Assembly: GCA_963682025.1 (NCBI GenBank)
Contig: OY821522.1
Coordinates: 28,025,454 to 28,089,453 of the forward strand
DNA: 64,000 bases
DNA from: Cordilura impudica
Lineage: Eukaryota; Arthropoda; Insecta; Diptera; Scathophagidae
Direction: 5' to 3'
Shown: positions 22,437 through 32,728 of the stretch, piece by piece
Layout: the number at the start of each line of letters is the position of its first letter
How positions within the stretch are numbered: the stretch's first letter is position 1
The notes under the pieces: generated by a model
What the model was told of the DNA's origin: nothing
Database searches by the model: none
What the model saw: the letters and a program-made list of their open reading frames with translations, nothing else
Program-made: the position numbers and the translations under genes

Positions 22437-25400
22437 TTGCCCCACATAACCATGATCGATGAAAACAAAATATCATATGATGTGTTAATGGACACCGGAG
22501 CAACCCATAATTACATTAAAAAGTCATTACAATTAAATTATCCACAAAAACTACAACCTATGCAAGTCATTTCAATGCATGGAACGTCACTAGTTAATAC
22601 CAAACAAACACTAAAATTTCTCGGCAGGAACATAGATTTCTTCGAGTTAGATAACATGGAAAAAACTGATTTGATATTAGGATGGAAGGGAGTAAATATG
22701 CTAAACGCAACAATAGATAGTAGAAACATGACATTTACAATAAATAGAACTGAAGAAATTAGTAATATAAACTATACCATAGGTAATGAATTATATAAAG
22801 AAGATATAGATAAGTTGATGAAGGATAACAATGGCATAGGACCATTACCCTTCACTACAACGATTGAAGCCACGATTAGGACAAAAACAGACGAACCCAT
22901 TTGGACGATGCAGTACCCATACCCCATAGCGGATAACGACTTCGTAAACAATGAAATTAGAAAGTTATTACAAGATGGTATAATCCAACGAAGTAATAGC
23001 CCATATAATTCACCCATTTGGACTGTTCCAAAAAAAGGCGTAGACGAAACAGTTCGACCAAAACGTCGTTTGGTCGTTGATTTTCAAAAATTAAATTCAA
23101 ATACGATAACAGACAGATATATTATTCCTGACGTAAACATGACTATACAGAACTTAGGAAAAGCCAAATATTTTACAACTTTAGATTTAGAATCAGGATT
23201 CCATCAGGTTAAAATTAAGGAAGAAGATAGAGAAAAAACTGCATTCTGTGTAAATGGTGGCAAGTACGAATTTGTGCGTATGCCATTCGGACTAAAAAAT
23301 GCTCCTTCAATATTTCAAAGATGTGTTGATGATATCCTGAGGGAGTATATTGGCAAGTTCGCATACGTCTACATTGATGATGTACTAATATATTCTTCAA
23401 CACCAGAAGAACATATGAAACATATCAATATCATATTCAATGCTTTAAATCAGGCAACGCTTAGGGTATCAAACGAAAAATCAAAGTTTTTTCGAACAGA
23501 GGTCGAATACTTAGGTCACATTATCAAACATAACAGAATTTGGACAAATCCAGAAAAAGTAGAAACAATTGAAAAATATCCTTTACCAGAAACACTCAAA
23601 GACTTGAGAGGATTTTTGGGTATGACAGGTTATTATAGAAAATTTATACAAGGATACGCAAGCATAGCTAAGCCCCTTACAGTTCACTTACGAGGAGACA
23701 ACGGACAGATAGGAAAAAATAAAAGTGCTACAACAAAAATCAATTTAGACGAAGCTGCTATATAAGCATTTAGAAATTAAAAAAATATTTAAAAGAACAG
23801 GTTGAACTCTTCCAACCGAATTATGATAAACCATTTGAACTAACTACTGATGCATCCAACATAGCTATTGGAGCCGTACTTAGCCAAACAAAAAACCAAT
23901 ATTTTTCCTTAGCAGAACATTAAGTAAAACGGAAGAAAATTATAGCACAAATGAGAAAGAATTACTAGCAATAATTTGGGCATTACAGAAACTTAGGAAT
24001 TACATATACGGAACAACTGACCTCACTATCTACACAGATCATCAGTCACTAACTCACTCCATATCAGAAAAAAACACAAACCCAAAACTAAAGCGATGGA
24101 AGGCCATAATAGGGGATTTTGGAGCAAAATTAGTATATAAGCCAGGACATCAAAATGTGGTAGCTGACGCCTTGTCAAGACAACACATAAACACGTCATC
24201 CATCGATACGGTACACTCAGCTGAAAGTTCGTTTTCAGAAACTATCAAACAGGTAAAACAACCACTAAATGCATACAGCATTCAAGTCGAGCTTGTACCA
24301 AATAATAAAATAAATGAAACACGAACTCGTACGATATTTCAAAACAGAGTTAGACACACGATAAATTTTACGAATGAACAAAACCTTATACTTGAATTGA
24401 GAAAAATACTACAACAAAATAAGACGACCGCATTATATACCACAAGAGAAAAAATCTATGCACTAGGCCCTATTATAACAAACACTTTCAATGGTATAAA
24501 CTTTGTATATACACCAACAAAACTTATTGATGTTCGAGAGAAAGAAAAACAAGCTGAAATAGTCAAAAAAATACACGATAGACCACACAGAGGCTACAGA
24601 AACAACATACAGGAGATACTCGAAAATTACTATTGGCCAGAAATTAAACAACAATGCAAAGCATTTAACAAAAAGTGCACACCTTCCCTATATGGTAAAT
24701 ATGAGAGGAATCCAACAAGAGAACCATTAGGAGATTCCGACATTCCAACAGAACCAGGCAAATACATACATATGGACATATATTTCAACGACAACAAAAC
24801 ATTTCTAGTCGCCATTGATAAATTCTCAAAATATGTTACTTTGAGGGAAATCAAGAGAGCGCATGGCTCAAGAGAGCGCATGGCTGAGAAAATTGAAGAA
24901 ATTCTCACAAATAACTATCCAAACTGCACACGATTGATGACTGATAACGAAAAATGTCTAAATACACCAGCAGTAAATATGATATGTATAAAATATGGCA
25001 TAAAAAAGATAAACACACCAGTCTACAGATCGACATCAAATGGACAAGTAGAACGCGTCCACAGTACCATTTCGGAGCTAGCAAGAATATTTAAAATACA
25101 AAACGATACAACAATAGCTGAGGAAATACATAAAACAATAAGAGAAATAAATAACACCATACACACAGTCACAGGACAATAACCAGTTGATTTTTTATTT
25201 AACAAAATAAAATACGACAAAAAAGCCATATATGAAAAACTAAAAAAGGCATCAGAAAAAACACTTGAAAGACTAAATCAAGGTACTAAACATCGAACCT
25301 TTCAACCAAATGAACAAATTCTTGTGAAAATAAAAGGTGTGAGAAAGAAAAAAGACGCCAGATACATTAAGCACATTGTGAAGGAAGACCGTGAGGACAC

Positions 25401-25530
25401 TGTTTTAACCACGAGGGGTGTGATCGTACACAAAGATAACATTAAGAACTACACAATCAACAAAGATGATACTCTACCTGATATTTATCGTAATGGTCAT
25501 GTCAAAAACCAAAGCAGAAGTAGAAATTAA
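22437..25530 (+). pseudogene. pol: E2 pol (protease, RT, RNase H, integrase), broken
   Basis: Open from 22437 to 23765: protease with VLMDTGATHNYIK (active-site DTG), RT with FTTLDLESGFHQVKI, RMPFGLKNAPSIFQRC and YVYIDDVLIYSS (YIDD). An in-frame TAA at 23763-23765 and a frame change near 23900-23925 break RNase H (ELTTDASNIAIGAVLSQ). The frame is open again through ADALSRQ and integrase, whose core HMDIY, MTDNE and NGQVERVHST keeps the D, D and E residues. In the zinc-binding region the CxxC motif is altered to KCTPSL. A 17 bp direct repeat lies near 24850-24885. A TAA at 25180-25182 cuts off the integrase tail, which remains readable to 25530 and overlaps the env start. Four separate lesions rule out an active polymerase. 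Confidence 0.85.
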
Positions 25531-26839
25531 AAACTTAAACGGACAAAAATACGTCCTAACCAGGACCGATGATGTTTTCCTATATCATGAACACACATAT
25601 CTCTTCCATGTCACTAATTTAACAAAGATACTAACGTCTTACAAACAAATTATCCGAGAACAATATAACGCCAGTATCCAAGAAACACTCTTAATAAAGA
25701 AAATTGAAATATTGGAAAATCAATTGAACGAACATAAAAGATACACAAGATTCTTAAATTTCCTAGGATCAGTTTTGAAGTTTGTCACAGGAATTCCAGA
25801 CCACGATGATTTTATCAATATGGAAAGAGCAATAAATACACTCATAAATAATAATGAGAAACAACGTTTGGTACAAGGTAACACACTGGAAAACCATATT
25901 ATCCTCGAACAAATTCACGAACAGCTCCTACTATTAGTTAGAACAATTAATGCCGCAAAGAGTAATGAATATTTAACCGAATCCCTAAATTTAGACGACA
26001 TAAGAGAAATAATAGAACATGAATTAATCTCAGTACCTGTAATAAACATTTTGGACTACGCAGACATTCATATAGCAAGAACGAAAGACTTAATTATAAC
26101 AATTTATAAATACCCAATTCTCAACAGATATTGCAAACTTTTTAAAATTACGCCAATAAGTTTTAGGCACGGAAAAATAAAAACAGATGATCAAATCGCT
26201 CAATGTGATAAAAACTATGTTAGAGTAAACCTTTGCAAGAACTATTTGGAAAAAACCATTTGTAAGACGAATAATGAAACAGACACATGTATACTTCCAC
26301 TACTCCACAATAGAAATAGTAAATGTGGGGTCATACAAGAATATAATAATCCGATAACGGAAATTGACGAAGGTTTCATATTATTGGATGGTACTCATCA
26401 AATTGACAATATCACTACTACAGGCCTAACTCTAGTAAAATATACTGACAAAGTTAGAGTAGATAACAATACTTACAGGAATATACATGACAGACTCATA
26501 GAGGATATCCACACAAAACATGATGAGGATTTTGAAATCATAAACATCCTCACCTCAGATCGTAAAAACGCATTTAATAATATCGACTCATTAAAAAGAT
26601 TAGTCATTCCATATGAGGAATACCCTATACGTTCAACTTTTTATACACTATTTTTCATAGCTATAATTCCAGGAATATTCTATATTGGGCTCAAAATATT
26701 TGAATATGTATTAATATATAAAAGAAAACATACAGAACAAAACTTTAGAATTTATTACAATCAACAAGTTGAAAGAAGTATTAGAGATCGGGACGCTCTC
26801 GTTTTAACCCAGGGGAGAGTTAGCGACGCTCATGCATAA
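25466..26839 (+). CDS. env: E2 env glycoprotein (457 aa, open)
   Basis: The ATG at 25466 opens an uninterrupted 457-residue frame that overlaps the end of pol, as in errantiviruses, where env is made from a spliced RNA. An N-terminal hydrophobic stretch (residues 1-12) fits a signal peptide. RYTR near residue 91 is a minimal furin-like site followed by FLNFLGSVLKFVTGIPDHDD, equivalent to the fusion subunit start in R and E3. Helical middle, cysteine-rich region (about 225-290), and a C-terminal transmembrane segment TFYTLFFIAIIPGIFYIGLK (about 393-412) with a basic cytoplasmic tail. The last codons run into the 3' LTR (LTR begins 26818). Known relatives resemble baculovirus F proteins. Whether it is expressed or functional cannot be told. 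Confidence 0.8.
   Translation: MILYLIFIVMVMSKTKAEVEIKNLNGQKYVLTRTDDVFLYHEHTYLFHVTNLTKILTSYKQIIREQYNASIQETLLIKKIEILENQLNEHKRYTRFLNFLGSVLKFVTGIPDHDDFINMERAINTLINNNEKQRLVQGNTLENHIILEQIHEQLLLLVRTINAAKSNEYLTESLNLDDIREIIEHELISVPVINILDYADIHIARTKDLIITIYKYPILNRYCKLFKITPISFRHGKIKTDDQIAQCDKNYVRVNLCKNYLEKTICKTNNETDTCILPLLHNRNSKCGVIQEYNNPITEIDEGFILLDGTHQIDNITTTGLTLVKYTDKVRVDNNTYRNIHDRLIEDIHTKHDEDFEIINILTSDRKNAFNNIDSLKRLVIPYEEYPIRSTFYTLFFIAIIPGIFYIGLKIFEYVLIYKRKHTEQNFRIYYNQQVERSIRDRDALVLTQGRVSDAHA
26811..26817 (+). promoter_or_regulatory. E2 polypurine tract
   Basis: AGGGGAG directly before the 3' LTR start AGTTAG; position and composition fit the plus-strand primer. It lies inside the env frame. Confidence 0.65.
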
Positions 26840-27477
26840 ACATGTTAACAAACATATACATGTTGTTTCCCTAATATTCTTTTAAGACAACAAGTAAATT
26901 TCCATAGATGATAAGAGGGTAATTAGTAACTAGACATATCATAAACAACAATTTATGTAAACACACTTAAACAACCCTAATTAAATATTGTATCTAAACT
27001 ACTGAGCAAAGGAATAAGATAAAAAGGGTCAAACAAATATCATAAATATACAAATATTGTAAAGATCATAAAATATCATAAATATACAAATATTGTAAAG
27101 ATCATAAAATATCATAAATATACAAAATATTGTAAAGATCATAAAATATCATAAATATACATATATTGTAAAGATCATAAAATATCATTAATATACAAAT
27201 ATTGTTAAAAATCATAAAATATCATAAATATTGTAAGCATATGTATAAAACATGTTCTTTATCTCTTTGTTCCAAAATATCCATTAAGACAAAGGAAATA
27301 TTATTTGTAACAAATTAGTATTTAAAAAGATATTTTTTGGAATTTGGGAGAGTTAGTTAAGATTTAGCATAAGGACTGAACACAACTCATTTTAAGAAAA
27401 TATAAATAAAAATAAAAGTCGCGTAGCCGACCAAAAAATTATATTTTTTATTTAACCTGAAAACGCAGAAATTAATT
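26818..27477 (+). repeat. E2 3' LTR
   Basis: Same ends as the 5' LTR (AGTTAGCGACG...GAAATTAATT). It carries an extra segment AAGGACTGAACACAACTC.. at about 27371-27397 absent from the 5' LTR. Followed by CGCG. Confidence 0.9.
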
Positions 27478-27534
27478 CGCGCTGTTTATAATAATCTGTA
27501 AAAAAAAATTAAATAAATGTAAAGAACTGTTTCG
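27478..27534 (-). promoter_or_regulatory. Splice acceptor-like site before R env
   Basis: On the minus strand a run of about nine T leads to TTACAG, with the AG at 27496-27497, between the integrase stop (27535) and the env exon. Errantivirus env is expressed from a spliced RNA, and E3 has a comparable site at 52258-52284. Confidence 0.5.
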
Positions 27535-29039
27535 TCAATTTCTAATATGACCTTTGTGAATAACACGGCCGCTTTCCATAACTACGGTTGTCCCTCTATT
27601 TTCCCTAACAATCTGTTCTTTAAAGCGATTACTCAGCTTTGTACCCAATCTTTTATTAGTTTTTACGTAAATCAACGGGCCGGGCATATAATCTTTTGTA
27701 GGTTTTTTATTTTTGTTATGATAACTTAAATCTTTTTCCTGTTTTCGTTTCATTCTCTCAACGTTGGATAGTCTTGTCGTCTCATAGTCTTGGGGAGAAA
27801 AATCTCTCATATTTTCCTTTTTTGCATGTAGAACATAATTTTATAATTCTTTTTATTTTACCTGACATGCCAGGGAAATAATATTTTTCCAACATTTGCT
27901 TTTTATTTTCTCTGTCATTACGATGAGCCCTATTGTGTGTTTCTATTATCAGATTTTATTAATCGTTCTCAGACGTTATATCTTCAACGATCGACTGTGT
28001 AAAGCGGCATTAGTAATTTGCGAAATGATTAGGATAAAATAATTGGATTTTTCTTATTATCCATTCAGGGGGTTTATTCCGTTAATGACAGACGGATTCA
28101 GAAATTTTCTTAGATTGTTCACTAGGATTTGTTCGTCGTATTGGGGTTCTTTAATAATGTGTCTATGTACTCCGGGAAATATAATTTGAAATTTGTATGA
28201 TGATGTATTGTCCACATTTATAAATAACTGATTTTTGAAGACATTTGTTGGAGTTTCTACGCTGTGTATTAAATGTTCTGACGAACTTTCTGCGCTGTGT
28301 TCGGTGGGGGTCAAAGAGTTTATTTGAGCATTTATAGGATTTAATCCTACAGGGACTCTGGATAGAGCATCAGCAACTACATTTGTTCGTCCTGGTTTAT
28401 ACTTCAACTCGTAGTTATACTCTTCGAAAATACATTTCCACCTTTTCATTTTTGATTTATTATTACTATTGCTGAGGGCGTATGTCAAGGGCTGATGATC
28501 CGTATAGATCACCACTTTCTTTGAACCACACAGATAATTTCTTAGAGAGTTCATCTAATATCTCTCTTTCATTAGTTGCGTAGTTCTCTTCTGTTTTGTG
28601 CAATGTTCTGCAAATAAATGCAATTGGTTTTTCTTCTTGACTTAACACTGCACCAATTGCAAAGTTGGAAGCATCTGTAGTCAATTGAAAATCTTTTTCA
28701 AAATTGGGATATGATAACAAAACTTCACGTGAAGCCAATACGTTTTTCAATTGATCGAATGCGTTCTTGGGTGAAGTATCCAATTCTAATATCGTCTCAC
28801 TTGATATAGATTTTGAAATTCGTCCGTCCGATCCTCTCAGAAGCACTGTTAATGGTTTTGCACTATCTGCATAACCCCTAATAAACCTCCTATAATACCC
28901 GGAGAGTCCGAGAAATGACCGAAGTTCTTTTAGTGTTTTTGGATAACAAAATTTTAAAATTGAATCGACCGTTTTGGGATTTGTCATTATACCTTCTTTT
29001 GATACCACAAAGCCTAAGAACTCAACCTTATGTTTGAAA
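27535..29039 (-). pseudogene. pol: R pol, C-terminal part: RT end, RNase H, integrase with deleted core
   Basis: From 29039 down: VEFLGFVVSKEG, LRSFLGLSGYYRRFIRGYA and RNase H (QLTTDASNFAIGAVLSQEEK), then a frame change near 28550-28570 into the block with VIYTDHQPLTYALS and NVVADALSRVPVG (28554-28057). Beyond a stop near 28057 the integrase zinc-binding region is readable in shifted frames (RAHRNDRENKKQ, CSTCKKGKYERF). At about 27805 this passes straight into SPQDYETTRLSNVERMKRKQ and the integrase tail ending HKGHIRN (27810-27535). Compared with E3, the whole D,D-35-E catalytic core is missing. Not functional. Confidence 0.8.
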
Positions 29040-29691
29040 ATGGAAGGATCATGTGAAAGCCAAAAGAACTCAAGTTGACAACAAATTGGAAAAAATGTAC
29101 TGGATTCTTGGTCGAAAATCAGAATTGAGTTTGGAAAATAAAATTGTGCTTTACAAAACAACTTTGAAGCCTGTTTGGACTTATGGGATTAAGCTCTGGG
29201 GAACTACAAGTAATTCCAATATTGAAATTATTCAAAGATTTCAATCAAAAACTTTAAGAATGATTATGAATGCTCCTTGGTTTGTTTGTAACAATACCAT
29301 ACACAATGACCTTGATATCCCGAAAGTAAAAACTGAAATAGGAAATTATAGCCAACGATATTTACAAAGATTAAGCGATCATGTTAATCCTGTAGCCATA
29401 TCGCTGTTAGATGAAAGCGAAGAAGTCAGAAGACTAAATAGATATCATGTACTTGATCTGCCATTCAGAACTTAATTTTTAATTTCAAAAAATGTAATTT
29501 ATTACATAAAGACTTTTTTACACATTGTAAAAATAATAAATATATATACTCTTGTAAAAATATTAATTAGAAATAAATGAACTATGATCTCTCGTATGTA
29601 CTTATAGTGTTATTGATCTTAAAATTTGATCTTTATCAAATTTGCTTAATATTGTAAAATAAATTGTAAATAAAGAATGAAGAAAAAAAAA
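29040..29691 (+). mobile_element. 5'-truncated Jockey LINE with target duplication
   Basis: 652 bp holding only the last part of ORF2 (frame to 29475: WKDHVKAKRTQ, LKPVWTYGIKLWGTTSNSN, ending HVLDLPFRT), a 3' untranslated region and a terminal A run. It is flanked by the 10 bp direct repeat ATGTTTGAAA at 29030-29039 and 29692-29701. Protein sequence is close to the Jockey ORF2 at 8.5-11.1 kb, so same family, different copy. 5' truncation, poly-A and target duplication show it arrived by target-primed reverse transcription, in opposite orientation to element R. Confidence 0.9.
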
Positions 29692-29701
29692 ATGTTTGAA
29701 A

Positions 29702-30690
29702 TATTCGCTTTGTCTAGTTGAACTTTCATATTAGCTAATTCTAGTGTCCTAAATAGTGTTCCCACATGTTCCAGATGAGATTTCTCATCCCTACTGAAAA
29801 TTATGATGTCGTCCACGTATACGTAACATATCTTCCCAATAAATTATCTCAATATATCGTCGAGTGCTCTTTGAAATATTGATGGAGCATTTTTCATCCC
29901 AAACGGTAACCTGGTATATTCATATTTTCCGTTGTTTACTGATAAGGCTGCTTTTTCCCTATCCTCTTCTCTTACTGTTATCTGATGAAAACCGCTCTTA
30001 AGATCTAAAACCGTAAAGTATTGATTCCCACCTAAGTTGGATAGAACGTAATTAATTTTCGGAATGGGGTACCTATCGGCCACGGTTACTGCGTTTAATC
30101 GTCTAAAATCGACAACTAGTCTGTATATTTTTTTGTCCTGAAAATTCTTCTTTTTTGGGCACGACCCCTATGGGTGAATTATATGGAGACCGTGATGGTC
30201 TTATAATGCCATCACAAAGGAGACGATCGATTTCTTTTTCTACAATATCTTTTAAGGCCATTGGGTAAGGGTAACTTCTAGCATATATTGGTGAATTATT
30301 CGCTGTGCGGATGTCACCAATTACTGTAGTGGTATATGTCAATCTCTCATCAGGGTCTGCAAAAAGGCAACGATGGTGTTATGAGATTTTCTAATTACAC
30401 TTTTTGGTGACTGGGTAGGTGTTGTATTCTTAATTCGAGGTTATTTACGTTTTGAGACAAACGTTGTTTAATACCTCCTCTAATTGTGAAATTGTTTTCG
30501 GCTTTATGAATAACTGCTGAAATTTCTTTCAAGCTGTCATTCCCTAAAATTCCATCAAACGAAACTAATCCAGGCAATAAGTAGAACTTGATTGGAACGT
30601 TGTCAATTCCGAAAAGGTCTACTAATGTATGTTGAGTAATTTGTATGTTGCCACATACTGATTTCGCACCGAATATTTCTTTATTATGTC
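29702..30690 (-). pseudogene. pol: R pol, N-terminal part: protease end and RT
   Basis: Minus strand. The protease tail (30577-30395, GLVSFDGILGNDSLKEI) matches E3 (TFHGIVGNDTLKDL). RT follows at 30342-30103 (RSYPYPMALKDIVEKEIDR, SPYNSP) and 30083-29844 (YFTVLDLKSGFHQITVREED, RLPFGMKNAPSIFQRALDD), then YVYVDDIIIFSR just beyond a stop at about 29841. Frameshifts near 30110 and between protease and RT. The RT is cut by the Jockey LINE and resumes at 29039. Motif A and C aspartates remain. Confidence 0.75.
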
Positions 30691-31250
30691 TGGGATTTTT
30701 TACTAAATCTGGTTCTGCTTTTTGTTGATTGCTGTAGTGGTTTTGCCTTTATCCTTGATATTGAGGACGTTCGAAACTTCTTTGCACCTTCGGTGGGATT
30801 TTCTGGTAGTTATTTTTGTAATTTTGACAGCTGTAATATTGTCTATTTTATAGATTCTGGTTGAATCTTGCCCCCTGATGAAACCTAAATTTTGGCAAGG
30901 TAGGTCTGTTATTACCCACTCCACCAATATGAGCTAATTCAGGGTAGAAGTTCCGTCTATGGGGTAAAGTTTGTCTAAGGTTATCCTTGTAGACATATGT
31001 GAAGAGCCTGTGGCAGAGACGTTCGTTCCCTTACGCTTAACAATATAGGTAGATCGCCATTGAGTCCCCATTCAAAGGTATCCAATGCATTTTCCCTATA
31101 CGTATACGTCATAGTCTGGAGACTTCCCTCATTTAATTCTAAGCAAGAAACTTTGTCTAGGATCAAAGACAAGTGTTGGTACACACTTTGATAAAATTCA
31201 GAGATTGATTTGCTTCCCTGACAAAGAGATGTCATTTGGTATTCTATATT
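30691..31250 (-). pseudogene. gag: R gag fragment
   Basis: 31235-30981 (minus strand) reads SLCQGSKSISEFYQSVYQHL and continues to LPQALHICLQG, matching E3 gag residues around SLIQGTESVQEFYQRVYNHL. A frameshifted Gln/Asn-rich, basic tail follows to about 30690. The N-terminal half of gag and the 5' LTR are missing; this is the broken 5' end of element R. Confidence 0.7.
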
Positions 31251-31729
31251 TTATTTCCTTTTTATTGAACTTGTTTGCTTTTGTTTTTAAATGTGAATTT
31301 TTCAGTCACTGCGCTGTAATTTTTCTACTACAATATTAAAAAAACTCAGTTTGGTAGTGCCCCAGTTCGACAAGGTTTTGTGAGATTTAGCACACAAATC
31401 TAGTAACAAGCTAGATATTGTTTTGTATGGAAAATCTAGTAAAAATGAGCTAGATTTCGCTTGAAATCTCGTATATACTAGATTTTGCTTAAATATAAAT
31501 GCACTATTACACCAATGTTATTTCAACCGTTTTTTTTAATCAAAATCTTACCATTTGATTCTTTTATATTAATATTTTATATTTTTAGTTTTGATAGTTT
31601 TAATTTTCCATTTTCAATTGTAGTTAAAGTTTTTAAATTTTTATTTTTTTATTTTTTTTTTAAATGTTTCTATTAGGCCGCTTTCTTGTCTGTTTGTGTG
31701 TTTGTATGTTCCGTAGGAAACTTGAAACT

Positions 31730-31990
31730 GATTTAAAGTAATTTCTCGATATGCTAGAGACTTGAAATTTTCAACATAGCTCAGTACTGGATGCAATGCA
31801 ATATTATATCACACTTTTTTTTTCTGTGTGGGCGTGGCACCGCCCACAAAGAATGAAATACTTTTTAAAGTAACTTCCCGATAAGCTAGACTCTTGAAAT
31901 TTTCAACATGGCTCAGAACTGGATGACAATGCAATTTTATATCAAAATTTTTTCCACGTTGCCACGCCCACACATAATGAAATACTTTTT
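31730..31990. repeat. Diverged tandem repeat, two units of ~130 bp
   Basis: Both units contain AAAGTAA, CGATA..GCTAGA, CTTGAAATTTTCAACAT, GCTCAG and CTGGATG in the same order, then a GCCACGCC-type segment and AATGAAATACTTTTT. Confidence 0.6.
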
Positions 31991-32226
31991 ATGTCGGCAC
32001 TTGTATTAGCAATGTTAACGAATTTTGGTATATTGATACAAACATTCGTTTCCAACATTTTTCCTTAATGTGGTTGGCGTTGAACATCGGGGCGTGGCCC
32101 CGCCGATACAACTTCAAATTTAGGAATACTTTATCTCGGCTTATTTTACAGCAATATAAATGAAATTCGGTATAAAGGTGTCAATAGTCGTTTCCTACAT
32201 TCCTGTCATATATGGTATGATGTTAC

Positions 32227-32353
32227 TCACCACACTCAAACTCACCACACTCAAGCTCCCGACACTCAAACTCAACACATTCATATCCACCACACTCCAA
32301 CCACTACACACGAACTCAACACATTCAATCCCACCACACTCCAACTCACCACA
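32227..32353 (+). repeat. CACACTCAA-type minisatellite
   Basis: Irregular tandem copies of ACCACACTCAAACTC and close variants over about 125 bp. Confidence 0.65.
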
Positions 32354-32728
32354 CTTACTACAGAACTAAGAATCAGAAAATAATTACTAAGTAAAAAAAT
32401 TCTTTTTAATATTCAACGTTTTTAAAACGGACTAAAAGGTGTAAAATAATTTTTCATTGCCAAAAACAGATTTCGAAGCCAATATAGATGGTCCTGAGAA
32501 TGTTTGATTGTGCATTATTAATTGATGGAAATACTAGTAAGATTCAAAACTAAAAACTTTGGCGCATTCATTGGGTAATTGATGCGTGAGTAGTTCACGT
32601 AAGTGGGAAATCTTATACATTTCCAAAAATTCTTGAAACAAAACAGAAATATTTCAGTAAAAAATACTACTTATGATGTTGAATTTTTAGAATTATTTGA
32701 AAAAATATATAAAAATATTACTCCATTT

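Larger units (their letters stand above)
20371..27477 (+). mobile_element. Errantivirus element E2 (full length, 7107 bp)
   Basis: Two LTRs (20371-21003 and 26818-27477), a primer-binding site, gag, pol and env in errantivirus order, a polypurine tract, and a 4 bp target duplication CGCG at 20367-20370 and 27478-27481. CGCG alternates pyrimidine and purine, as is known for errantivirus targets. The element interrupts the env leader of element R. gag and env are open, pol is broken. Confidence 0.9.
18664..31250 (-). mobile_element. Errantivirus element R (minus strand, 5' truncated, doubly interrupted)
   Basis: On the minus strand the order is gag fragment (from about 31250), protease, RT, RNase H, a shortened integrase, env and an LTR (18946 down to 18664). 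It is split by E2 (20371-27477) in the env leader and by a Jockey LINE (29040-29691) in RT. The 5' LTR and gag N-terminus are missing: homology to E3 gag begins at EYQMTSLCQG. Proteins are most like those of E3 in this window, so it is a related errantivirus, but its LTR differs. Confidence 0.8.
31251..32728. other. Spacer with short repeats, no gene
   Basis: AT-rich. Around 31415-31490 there are several CTAGAT/ATCTAG motifs. Two diverged units of about 130 bp occur at about 31730-31990 (AACTTGAAATTTTCAACAT type core, each ending in GCGTGGC or CCACGCCCAC). A 13-15 bp CACACTCAAACTCAC minisatellite occurs at about 32227-32353. No reading frame is convincing. Confidence 0.5.

Noticed and set aside
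30703..30927. 74-codon minus-strand frame in R
   Set aside because: A neighbouring frame of the same DNA reads the Asn/Gln-rich gag tail homologous to E3; this frame has no similarity.
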